A stretch of DNA of 17,438 nt from Entamoeba invadens IP1 (lineage: Eukaryota; Evosea; Mastigamoebida; Endamoebidae): the NCBI RefSeq assembly GCF_000330505.1, contig NW_004440445.1:275109-292546 (forward strand), written 5' to 3'. The notes under the pieces are model-generated. The model saw only the letters and a program-made list of their open reading frames with translations, was not told where the DNA came from and ran no database searches. Below, one piece after another: positions 8,931 to 17,343 of the stretch. A program made the position numbers and the translations under genes. Numbering within the stretch: the first letter of the stretch is position 1; each line of letters starts with the position of its first letter.

Positions 8931-9284
8931 TGAGAACGATGATGCTTATAATTCTAAGAAAGTGTGCATAATCATATTTTAACCAATTCAATCGTCTTCT
9001 TTTACCATTTTGAGGTTTAGAAACATCCAAAATTTTGATATTCTTGGGATACAAATTGATAATAAACAAAAATTAAAACCACAAGAGGAGATTTCGAAAA
9101 TTATTTCATTTTTGTAATAATTTTTGCACTGTTTATTTTTCTTGTGCTTTTCTTCAAAACAAATGTAATTCTATTGCAATAGTTGATTTAATTTACTAGT
9201 AAAATACTATTTGTTGTATTGGAATGGTAAAGACCATATTGAAACCGTGAAAACTATTCAAAGGTAACTGGAAAAGGAAAGAGA
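8931..9284. other. AT-rich spacer
   Basis: This is the 3' flank of the VHS gene followed by the promoter region of the PRL gene. The last 40 bases before the PRL ATG become purine-rich and less AT-rich. I see no clear TATA or GAAC element, no open frame of note and no RNA gene. Confidence 0.5.
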
Positions 9285-9915
9285 ATGGCTTTGATAGGAA
9301 ACACTAACGACAAAAATCAAGTCGCTTCACTTATCCATAGAGCACCATCAGCAGATATCCCATTTCAAACGGTCCAAGTCTCAAAGCTGAGCAACCCCGC
9401 GTCACTTATTGAGTATAACACAATGCGATTTTTAATCTTCGACTCTCCGACGGACGACAATGTCGACAACTACATATTGGAGTTGAAGCGATACAACGTG
9501 ACTGATGTTGTTCGGTGCTGCCACCCGTCTTATGACAAAAAGAAACTCACGAACAACAAAATTGCGATTCACGAGTTGGTGTATCAAGACGAGGGATGCC
9601 CCTCGTCTCGGATCATCTCGGACTTCATGCGAATAGTGCGGACGATATTTCCGAATGAAATGAACCCGAATAACGTGACTTTAGGAGTTCATTGCCTCTC
9701 GGGGATAGGAAGGTTTGTTCGATCAATCACATGAATTGTACTCAAATTGTAGAGCGCCGACACTTATAGCTATAGCTCTTATAGAGCTTGGGATGGACAA
9801 TTCCGATGCAATCAAATTTATTCGAAAGAAGCGGAGTGGAGCAATCAATGTGCTTCAGTCGAGATTTATTCAGTCATACGTTCCAAACCAAAAACGAATA
9901 TGTGTAGTTGTCTGA
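9285..9915 (+). CDS. PRL: PRL-type (PTP4A) protein tyrosine phosphatase
   Basis: Exons 9285-9712 and 9753-9915 (196 aa) flank a 40-nt GTTTGT...TGTAG intron that splits the codon of the catalytic Arg. The spliced P-loop is VHCLSGIGRAP: nucleophile Cys137, Arg143, and the Ala after Arg that marks PRLs in place of the usual Ser/Thr. Asp102 in VYQDEGCP matches the general acid of PRL PFDDG. Cys79 in VVRCCHPSYD matches the Cys that forms the regulatory disulfide with the nucleophile in human PRLs. MRFLIFDSPTDDNVDNYI matches the PRL N-terminal strand. The protein ends in CVVV, a CaaX box, so it should be prenylated and membrane-bound. About 25 extra N-terminal residues precede the PRL core. PRLs act as phosphatases and as partners of CNNM magnesium transporters in animals. 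Confidence 0.95.
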
Positions 9916-9963
9916 GCGACACGCCACACAACGAAAATAATAAAATGAATGGTATATTATGTG

Positions 9964-11899
9964 TTATTTCTTCTTTTTATCCTTTTTCTTGTCGTCTTTC
10001 TTCTCTTCATTCTTCTTTGCGGGGACAGAGCCACTCTTCGACAATTGCTTCTTTAAATCGGCTTGTGTAATAACCATCCCACCCATCCCCGTTCCTATGA
10101 TCTTTTTGGGCGCTATTTGTGGCTCGACATCTTCTTTCGCATCTTTGCCTTTCTTTTTGACGTCTTTGTCCTTTTTACCTTTGTCTTTCGTGTTAACTTC
10201 AGGAGTAGTACTCCCAGGTAACACTACCGTCGGATTGTTTTTCTCATCTTTTGAAGTCGTCTCGGTACGCATCTTCTTCTGTTTGTTGATCAAATTCTTA
10301 CTTGGAGCTTTACGAGTCCCAGCTCTGACGGGTCGGTGCGCTACAGGTGGGCGTTGCTCTTCGACTGTAGCGAACAGATCGTCAATGGTTGAGATTTGTG
10401 ATATAACTTCATTGTCTGTGATAACAAAGTCGTCCTTCTTGTCATCACCTTTCTCCTCTTTGTTTTCAATGTCGTTTGTTTCTTTTTCGGTTGACTCTTG
10501 CTCGAGCTTCTCTTGTTTTTCTTTCTTCTCCTTCTTTTGCAATCGTTCTTTTTTATCGGCTTCTTCATTAACAGTGAAAGAATATGTTATCCGTGGTAAT
10601 GAAGGTCTCATAACAGGGACGGGTGGTTGTGTATTTTCAAAGTTAGTATCTGCGGTTATCGCTTTGGAAATGTCGTTTTGTGGGAGTGGTGGAGTTGGTT
10701 GTCGTGTCAAAGAAATTGAGAAGAAGTCGACAAACTTTTCTTTGTAATCGGTGTGGCACACGGGGTTGATGTCTTGATTTGTTGTAATGACAAAGACCAA
10801 ATTCTGTTTGGCCTCTTTCTTTGTTTTGGTCTTAGTAAGTGTGTACGACGCATTATACGGAAGTGGATGGTCTGTTGCGTATTGTTTAAATTTGACATAG
10901 TCGTCGTCATTGATATTCTCATGCATAACAGTTTGTTGCACACCTTCAAAAAATGCTGATAAGAGTAACACCAAATTTGCAGTGAATTGCTTTTCGACAT
11001 GTAACTCGCAAACATTGGTCTTCCCAGACTGTATGAAAACACACCAAAACGATGGTAACACTTTCATCACTTTACTCAACAAATTGTAGAACTGCTCGTC
11101 GAAGTACAATTTTGTGACTTCGTCAATGGGGTGAGTCGTTTTGATCTTAACAATTTCAAACGTTTCATTCTCAATCTTCTCCACTGCTTTCTTAAACTCT
11201 TTCATATTCCCTTTGAGTCCGTAGACTTGTGGGATCGTGTTTTCATTGAAATCTTGTGGGATAGTTGTTAAGAAGTATTGGTCCACCAAGTTAAATACTT
11301 TAAAATAGTTCTTTTGAACTATTTGAGGGTGTGAGGTGAATTTTGTAAATTCCTCAAAGTAGTTCAAAGAGTCTTTAGCGATCATTCCCTTGATCTTTTC
11401 CAATGATGGTTGTTTCTTTCCTGTGTGTTAGTGACTCATTGAAATGTCTAGTAATTAATTAAACAATTTATAGTAATTGTTTAATTAATTAATAGTAATT
11501 GTTATAGTAAGAACAATTACTAAAATACAAACCATATATTAAGAACTCACACTGATGTCGAGCTTCATTGTCATTCAACAAAGCAAATCTTAGATCAGAG
11601 AGATTTGGATATCTTGCTTGCAGATTAAGGTAATGTGTAAGGACCAATTGAACGTTCGTTTCATATTGAGTTTTGACAGTAAAAAAGACGAATTGTTTGA
11701 ATTGTTCTTTAAGAAAGGGACTGACTTGTTTAAGCTTTGTTGGATCGCTTGGACATGTGATATATTTTTGTGACTCAAAACGAAGAGAACCAGGGGCTAA
11801 GTTTAACTTTTTCTCAATTTCGAGTAAAATTGGTTCGTTTTGAAGAATAATACGAGGGGCGTCATTCTTTACGGGGATCGTTGGTTGTTTCTTTGACAT
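9964..11899 (-). CDS. Lys/Glu-rich protein of unknown function, two exons
   Basis: Exon 1 is 11899-11533 and exon 2 is 11420-9964, joined in phase 1 across a 112-nt intron (GTTTGT...ACACAG) to give 607 aa. Joining reads IYGKKQPSLEKIKGM with no stop. Residues 1-390 have mixed, folded-looking composition with hydrophobic runs (around FWCVFIQSG and LVLLLSAFFEG), but I recognise no domain. Residues about 407-453 are nearly all Lys, Glu and Gln, a likely charged coil. The tail after about 528 is Lys/Asp-rich and ends in a run of Lys. No signal peptide or membrane segment is present. The start is the first ATG; upstream in frame only a TTG remains. The intron join rests on frame and splice consensus, not on homology. 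Its stop lies 48 bases from that of the PRL gene. Confidence 0.75.
11452..11520. repeat. Two adjacent hairpins inside an intron
   Basis: Hairpin 1 has perfect 17-base arms 11452-11468 and 11475-11491 around the loop TATAGT. Hairpin 2 has perfect 9-base arms 11495-11503 and 11512-11520 (GTAATTGTT/AACAATTAC) around the loop ATAGTAAG. Both lie within the intron of the 607-aa gene, between donor and acceptor, and occupy most of it. Both loops carry the same ATAGT core. Confidence 0.8.
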
Positions 11900-11923
11900 T
11901 GGTTTTGTTTTTTCAAATTCTAT

Positions 11924-11929
11924 AGTTCT
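11924..11929 (-). promoter_or_regulatory. AGAACT element before the 607-aa gene
   Basis: On the minus strand AGAACT followed by ATAG lies 25-30 bases before the ATG at 11899. It resembles the GAAC core-promoter element of E. histolytica. A lone six-base match in AT-rich DNA is weak evidence. Confidence 0.25.
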
Positions 11930-11932
11930 CAA

Positions 11933-12647
11933 ACTTTTCGTTCAAATTCAACAAATGAGATTGTAATAAAATCACCCGTTTGATGACTGAATATGACCGA
12001 ATTTATAGAAAGTATATTGTAATATTCTTCTTTAAGCTTTTTAAGGTAACTAATTGTTACTATTTTTACTATATTTATAGTTTTCGTCTTTTAGTTGTGT
12101 TTTGATTTGGTTGAGAAAAGTTGTTAAATTTTGGTTTGAATATAATAATAATTTTTATTATAAATGTTATAATAATTATATTATTTGATTATTTTTAAAT
12201 AAAAAAAAATTATTAGTTAATTACAATATTAATAAAAAATAATAAACAAAACTAAAAATATATTTATTTTATATAGAAAGTAATAAAAAACAATAGTTTA
12301 TTAATCTATTAACAAAAATTATTAATAAGATTATAAAAAACACCATTAATAATAATTTATAGTAAATAAAACCATATTATCTCATTATTTTTTGACTTTG
12401 TTTTATGACTGAATTATTCTCACAACTTCATTATGATAAATAAATCAATATATATTTTAATAAAAAATACCATTAAAATACTAAAATGAAAACAATATAC
12501 ATTTTTGGTACACAAAAAAAACAGAGAAAAGTTACCCGAGAAATGCCATCTTTTCGCCATACCTTTGTGTCTATAACTCATAAAAAAAGAAAAACATTAT
12601 TTGAGTTCTTTGAGAAAAAATGTTCAGCCCATCTCGAAAATCAGAAT
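11933..12647. other. Divergent, extremely AT-rich promoter spacer
   Basis: This lies between two divergent starts (607-aa gene leftward, Rab rightward). Bases about 12000-12480 are nearly pure A/T with repeated TAATAA runs and contain an ACTATA/TATAGT inverted repeat (12068-12081) and one TTATAGTAA (12357-12365). From 12486 a frame is open into the Rab ATG, but its 54 codons are Lys/Thr/Phe-rich, resemble no Rab N-terminus and are probably leader or promoter DNA. I see no RNA gene. Confidence 0.55.
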
Positions 12648-13392
12648 ATGTCTCGTGGAAATTACGACCACCTTTTCAAGATTCTTATCATCGGTGAATC
12701 CGGTGTTGGGAAGGTTTGTTCTATCTCGTTTACACGTCACTCACGGACAGACAGCCATCATGCAACGATTTTGTGAAAACACTTTTGAGCCTGTCTATAT
12801 CTCCACCGTTGGAGTGGACTTCAAACCGAAGGTGATCAAAGTAGGGAACAAAACAGTGAAGATGCAGTTATGGGATACTGGTTTGTTTATATCGAACGAT
12901 TTGAAGTGAGGTGTTGATTCAATTCGGTCGAGTCGACATTGAAGAGGAAAGATATAACAAGTAGCCGGACAAGATAGATTCAGAAACATCACTGCTAGTT
13001 ATTATAGAGGGACACAAGGTGTTTTGATTGTGTATGATATCACCGACAGAGCATCATTTGATAAGGTCTCTTCATGGTTTACTGAGGTCAGAGATAGAAC
13101 AGAGAATGATCCCCCAGTGATCATCCTTGTGGGGAATAAAACTGATTTGATGGATCACGCTGCTGTTAAACAAGAGGCCGTCGAACAACTTGCTAGACAA
13201 CTTGGTGGTGTTCAAACCTTCACGTGCTCAGCAAAAGATGGCAGTGGAATAGATGACGTCTTCAACGCATTGACTCAATCCATTATTTCAAAGGTTGGCG
13301 GTGCTGCAGACAAGAAGGCCGATCCATCTATTGTCCCACTTAATAACCCACAAGGACAACAACAAACAAAAGAAGGTGGTGGATGTTGCTAA
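12648..13392 (+). CDS. Rab-family small GTPase
   Basis: Three exons, 12648-12713, 12751-12880 and 12965-13392, give 207 aa. Splicing restores all five GTPase motifs: P-loop GESGVGKT (16-23), switch I STVGVDFKPKV (Thr41), WDTAGQDRF (63-71) with catalytic Gln68, NKTD (123-126) and CSAK (153-156). YYRGTQGVLIVYDIT is typical of Rab, and the C-terminal GGGCC gives two cysteines for geranylgeranylation. Rabs recruit tethers and motors to membranes when GTP-bound. The general pattern is nearest Rab1/Rab8-type secretory Rabs, but Entamoeba has a very large Rab set and the subfamily cannot be fixed by eye. Intron 1 is only 37 nt (ends GACAG) and lies between Lys22 and Thr23; intron 2 is 84 nt (ends AGTAG) and splits Ala66. 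Confidence 0.95.
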
Positions 13393-13701
13393 CTTATTTG
13401 TGGTGAACTCATTTTACTTCTTTTACTATATTATAGTATATATTATATTAAAGTATACTATTACTATTATTCATCAAAGTACTAGTATATATATAGAAAG
13501 AATATAATATAATAATTGGATAGTTTTTTTTTCATTACTCACTAAATTTGAAGCACAGAATTCCTCTTTTTGTGACAAATAGAATAACAAAATATAACTC
13601 ACCCCTCTAAAATGTTTTTCATTTTTTTTTCAGAAAATTTTTGAAAAGGAAATTCTCAAATAGAAAATAAAACTAAAAATTATTATAATCACTTGAGTGA
13701 G
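13393..13701. other. AT-rich spacer
   Basis: This is the 3' flank of the Rab gene and the promoter of the RS-rich gene. It contains a perfect odd palindrome at 13425-13437 (ACTATA-T-TATAGT) and further TA-rich short inverted repeats to about 13495. T-runs lie near 13526 and 13622. No gene is seen. Confidence 0.5.
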
Positions 13702-14397
13702 ATGGAACCTACCCCAAATCCTTATAGTACTACCTCTTATCCAAATTTTCAAAATCCATACTCGAATCAACCTTATGATACTCATGATGATCCATATGCT
13801 TACGAAAAGCCTAGGCAATCACTCCAACAACAACAAAACCCTTCACAAATACCTCCAGCACAACTTTCGTCCTCCCAAAGTACTTCACACCTCCAAAGTA
13901 ATGTCAACCCTCACCAATCCCTTCAGCAACAAGTCCCTCAAAATGTCCCACAACAAATGCAACCGACGCAACAAGCGAACTTGTATCAAAAACAATTCGA
14001 GACTTACCCTTCTCCTTTTCAATACCAACAAGGCCCTCCTCAGATGCCTCCACAACAACAACAATTGGCAATCAACCCTCAAATACCAATTCAACAGGTC
14101 GGAGGACCTTTACAAGGCCTCCCCCCACAACAGATGGGTCAACAAATGAGAGGATACCAACAACCCCCGCTTCCACCACCACAGTTTCCCTGCGTCTATC
14201 ATATCCCGTCGTACGATGAATTTCCGCCTTCGTTTTATAAGAAAAGCAGTGAGAGAGACGACCGAAGAGGAAGAAGTAGAAGTCGCAGCAGAAGCCGAAG
14301 TGATAGCAGAGATAGATACAGGAAAAGAAGCGACTCCAGACACCACTCCAGAAGGAGGAGTAGAAGCAGAAGCGAACACAGACACTACAGAAGATAA
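13702..14397 (+). CDS. Gln/Pro-rich protein with C-terminal RS domain
   Basis: The first ATG (13702) gives 231 aa. Residues 1-165 are low complexity: Asn/Pro/Tyr/Ser first, then Gln-rich with repeated QQQ, PPQQ and PQMPP. A short ordered-looking segment (about FPCVYHIPSYDEFPPSFY) precedes residues 180-231, which are Arg/Ser dipeptides mixed with Asp, His and Tyr. RS domains are phosphorylated by SRPK/CLK kinases and mediate contacts in splicing complexes and nuclear speckles. There is no RRM, so it is an SR-related protein rather than a classical SR splicing factor. No intron is needed. The second open frame across the RS region (14216-14437) is a frame-shifted shadow of the AGA/AGT-type repeats. 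Confidence 0.8.
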   Translation: MEPTPNPYSTTSYPNFQNPYSNQPYDTHDDPYAYEKPRQSLQQQQNPSQIPPAQLSSSQSTSHLQSNVNPHQSLQQQVPQNVPQQMQPTQQANLYQKQFETYPSPFQYQQGPPQMPPQQQQLAINPQIPIQQVGGPLQGLPPQQMGQQMRGYQQPPLPPPQFPCVYHIPSYDEFPPSFYKKSSERDDRRGRSRSRSRSRSDSRDRYRKRSDSRHHSRRRSRSRSEHRHYRR

Positions 14398-14475
14398 TTC
14401 GACACTCTTTGATGCTTTCTATTCACACACGTCTTGATTGCAGTATCAGTATTTTATGGCTTTTTTATTAAAAAA

Positions 14476-14571
14476 TTTAATACAGAATTGTATCGTTAAT
14501 TTTATAGTAAAATAACTATAGATTTTAATACAGAATTATATGATTAATTTTATAGTAAAATAACTATTAAT
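14476..14571. repeat. 48-bp tandem duplication, two copies
   Basis: Copies at 14476-14523 and 14524-14571 both begin TTTAATACAGAATT and share TTAATTTTATAGTAAAATAACTAT. They differ at only a few positions. The second copy runs right up to the stop codon of the minus-strand kinase gene. Each copy holds TATAGT followed by ACTAT, an inverted-repeat core (perfect only in copy 1). Confidence 0.85.
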
Positions 14572-15608
14572 TATGAGTATTGAGCAATCGTTGCTTGGAT
14601 CGCTGGATACACCTTTCGAGCCGATAAAAAGAGCTTGAGTTGAGCCTTTGTTCGCACTAAATTGTGAGAGGCGTAGTCTATGTGATAATAGGTGTCTCCA
14701 TTTAAATAGTCTGCAAGGAATCTAACAGCTTGCATGTAAGGGAAGAACAAGACAGCGGGTGCCAAAGTCTCTTTTTCGATTTGAGTCAACCATTGAGAGT
14801 GGGTTAGATACCCTTTAGTGAAACTTTTGAACACGTCGAAATTGAAATTGACGTTTTCTAAATTCATGTCGTCCTCTTTTCCAGTGTTTGCGGCGACTCT
14901 TAGAAAGTCTCCATAGTCTGACAAAATTGCCTCATTTTGTGTTGTGTCCAAGTCAATGATTGCTTTCACTCGGCCATTGTTGTCAAATAAAACGTTGTTA
15001 CATTTGGTGTCACAATGCGCGACACGGATGGGGAGAGCGCCAGAATCTTTCATTTCTTGGAGAGACATCATTTCATCTCGAAATGAATGGATAATTTCAA
15101 GTTCTTGAGTAACTTTTAATAATCGATTTTGGTAATTGACTGAGACACTCTCATCCAATTGAGAAAGGCGAACACGAAGGTCATGGAAATGTGGAATAAC
15201 ATTATATAAAGCTTCTGAGAGTGTTGACAATATTTCTTCATATTCAGCAAATGCTTCTCCAGTCAACTCAATTGAATGTAAGTCAATTGGTGAGGAAGAG
15301 GACTCGATGAACTCAGACATCCGAAAGTATTTCCCCGAGACTTCTACAAAACATATACCAGGAATACGTTCGACGTATTTAATAACAGTATATCGACTGT
15401 ATTTTTTTAAGTGATTGCTAACTATTAAATTGTTTTTACAAAGCGAAACAACGTCGGGGAAGACTTTAGTGTTAATTTCTTGGAGAATGTATTTTGATGT
15501 CATTGTAGTGACGAGAAACGTGGTGTTAATAAGACCATCTCCATATGGAGTGATTATTGTGTCACTTGGTAATCCAAACGCACGTATCGCTTTTAAAGCG
15601 GAATCCAT
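14571..15608 (-). CDS. APH-fold kinase, N-acetylhexosamine 1-kinase-like
   Basis: This 345-aa protein has the aminoglycoside-phosphotransferase fold. The Brenner motif VAHCDTKCNNVLF (H198, D200, N204/N205) supplies the catalytic Asp200, and AIIDLDT (217-222) supplies the metal-binding Asp. The stretch SDYGDFLRVAANTGKEDD and the N-terminal GLINTTFLV...KYILQEIN pattern follow the NahK subgroup (bacterial N-acetylhexosamine 1-kinases), rather than choline kinases or antibiotic kinases. NahK phosphorylates GlcNAc or GalNAc at C1 in sugar salvage. The substrate here is inferred; other sugars or small alcohols are possible. Related genes are mostly bacterial, so lateral transfer is conceivable, but base composition matches neighbouring genes. 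No intron or targeting signal is seen. The ATG at 15608 gives a full-length family fit. Confidence 0.8.
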   Translation of the reverse strand: MDSALKAIRAFGLPSDTIITPYGDGLINTTFLVTTMTSKYILQEINTKVFPDVVSLCKNNLIVSNHLKKYSRYTVIKYVERIPGICFVEVSGKYFRMSEFIESSSSPIDLHSIELTGEAFAEYEEILSTLSEALYNVIPHFHDLRVRLSQLDESVSVNYQNRLLKVTQELEIIHSFRDEMMSLQEMKDSGALPIRVAHCDTKCNNVLFDNNGRVKAIIDLDTTQNEAILSDYGDFLRVAANTGKEDDMNLENVNFNFDVFKSFTKGYLTHSQWLTQIEKETLAPAVLFFPYMQAVRFLADYLNGDTYYHIDYASHNLVRTKAQLKLFLSARKVYPAIQATIAQYS

Positions 15609-15854
15609 TGTTTATTTTATTTATTCGTCTTTTTCATTCGAGTTTTTCAATTGAAATGTAACATTTTCGACGCAACTTATTTAATTAGTCGTTTGTTGAA
15701 TTGTATTAATGACAAACTTAGCGACTATTTACCAGTTATAAATCTTTCGAATTTCAAACCAATTCTTTTTCATTCGTATATAAGTGGAAAAGCTTCATAA
15801 AAACATTTTCTATATGTTATAGTAACAAAATCATTTAATTATACTTTAGTTCAC

Positions 15855-17111
15855 CTAGAACCAACTTTTAGCCCAATTCAAAATAGAGTCTCCCATCTTC
15901 TTGTCGACGCTCGAAAGGTAAGAAGTGACGGAGTCCAATTGCGTTGTCAAAGCAGCCATTTTATTGAGTTCGCAATATTTAATATATTTGACATTTGCAT
16001 TTTGGATGACGATCGGGTTATTAGGGACCAAATAATACTCATCAAACTGTTCGATGTAGACGACATAGAAGTTTCTTGAAAGTGCAAAGACAAACACGTT
16101 TGACCCGTTGTCCATATTTTCCGGTAATGTGTCGAAGTCGGACTTTGATCCTTTAGTTAAGAAGAACTCGGCTTGTTCCGGAATGAATCTTAAGATGATG
16201 TCGTGGAGGATGAGTCCTGGGAAACAGAATTTCTTTCCTAAGAGGTCTTCGAGTTGTTGATGAGACAACAAGTAGATGTACCCATCGCCCGTGAGCTTCT
16301 TTTGATATTCAGTGATTTCGTGTGGACTCTTTGGTGGTTGAAACTTTGGTTTACTTGAGATATTAATACCACTTGGGGTGTGTACTTCGACCTTTTCAGT
16401 TGATTCTTCTGCGAGTGGGTCTTCTATTTTCCGAGTTTCGACCTTTTCGTGATGTTCAGTAGTTTCAACGAGTTGGGGTTGACTCTTTGCGGTGATTATT
16501 TGAGTTTCTGGTTTCAAACTTTTGGGTTGCGAAAGTGATTTCCAGAGGGTGTCGACTTGTGAATTCAAGTCTGCAAATCGTTCATTAATTCGGTCTAAAA
16601 CGCTTTCTTGTTTCTTCTCATATTTCACAAATTGAACGTGTTGCAAGTACCACGGGACACTTTGATCCTTATTGACCACGTCATTGTCAAGTGAGTCCCA
16701 TATATTCAGAACACTTTGGACCTTTTCGTCGTCAATAATGACAGACTCTTCTTTTAAACGTGATTTGAGCAAAGGCTGTGGTGTTGTTGGTTGTGTATCG
16801 CTATCCAAGAGAAGAGGCGATTGTGTCAATTCTTTTGTACCGTCTTCCGAGTGAACAACAGTCGCGTCACTTTGCACGTTAATTAGATCAGAAAAACTCA
16901 CTTCGTCCTTTCGACTACTTGCAAGACTTTCTTTGTTCTTTGAAAATAAGTCATCAGTAAAATCAACAGTCCCAATGGTATCAAAATCAGATAGAATCGA
17001 TTCTATAGATGCTGTGGATTTTTCATTGACTTGTGGAGTTTTAGATGTCCCCACAGAAGACTCGAGTTCTGTCAATTCGTTATGGATGTCTTCTAAAAAG
17101 CTATTCTTCAT
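15855..17111 (-). CDS. 418-aa protein of unknown function
   Basis: This is a single open frame from ATG 17111 to TAG. Residues 1-260 are polar, Ser/Thr/Asp/Glu-rich and largely disordered, apart from a helical patch near residues 130-195 (VQSVLNIWDSL, then VLDRINERFADLNSQVDTLW) that could be a short coiled coil. Residues about 265-385 look folded: DGYIYLLSHQQLEDLLGK, LILHDIILRFIPEQAEFFL, NVFVFALSRNFYVVYIEQFDEYYLVP. The last 30 residues form an amphipathic helix ending in WAKSWF. There is no signal peptide or membrane segment, and I recognise no domain. The layout (disordered arm plus compact C-terminal domain) resembles an adaptor, which is inference only. Confidence 0.8.
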   Translation of the reverse strand: MKNSFLEDIHNELTELESSVGTSKTPQVNEKSTASIESILSDFDTIGTVDFTDDLFSKNKESLASSRKDEVSFSDLINVQSDATVVHSEDGTKELTQSPLLLDSDTQPTTPQPLLKSRLKEESVIIDDEKVQSVLNIWDSLDNDVVNKDQSVPWYLQHVQFVKYEKKQESVLDRINERFADLNSQVDTLWKSLSQPKSLKPETQIITAKSQPQLVETTEHHEKVETRKIEDPLAEESTEKVEVHTPSGINISSKPKFQPPKSPHEITEYQKKLTGDGYIYLLSHQQLEDLLGKKFCFPGLILHDIILRFIPEQAEFFLTKGSKSDFDTLPENMDNGSNVFVFALSRNFYVVYIEQFDEYYLVPNNPIVIQNANVKYIKYCELNKMAALTTQLDSVTSYLSSVDKKMGDSILNWAKSWF

Positions 17112-17133
17112 CTATATTACTAGTTGAAACTAT

Positions 17134-17144
17134 ATTTTTAATAC
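17134..17144 (-). promoter_or_regulatory. TATA-like box of the 418-aa gene
   Basis: On the minus strand this reads GTATTAAAAAT, 23-33 bases before the ATG at 17111. It is close to the E. histolytica TATA consensus GTATTTAAA and at the expected distance. The spacer 17112-17343 beyond it shows only A/T-rich DNA and an ACTATA-ATG-TATAGT inverted repeat (17166-17180). Confidence 0.45.
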
Positions 17145-17343
17145 GTCAATTCTTAGTTGATTTTTACTATAATGTATAGTTCTTTAATTAAAAAACAATA
17201 TCATTTTAAATATGAAACATTCCTTCATTGAGAAAACTATTACAATGGTTTGATATATAATAACTATTAAATTTGTTATTTATTATTAATTAATTAAATA
17301 ATTATTAAATTATAACCAGTAATAATTCATAAACAATACACAA

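Noticed and set aside
9959..10747. 262-codon plus-strand frame opposite the 607-aa gene
   Set aside because: Its Phe/Ser/Cys-rich product is the complement of Lys/Glu-rich codons; the minus-strand frame is longer and spliced.
12486..12647. 54 in-frame codons before the Rab ATG
   Set aside because: The Rab N-terminus MSRGNYDHLFKILIIG is already complete and normal; the extra residues have no Rab counterpart and lie in promoter-like DNA.
14216..14437. Second plus-strand frame overlapping the RS domain
   Set aside because: It is a +1 reading of the AGA/AGC/AGT repeats, giving Glu/Ala/Val runs; the RS frame has the recognisable domain and its own stop.
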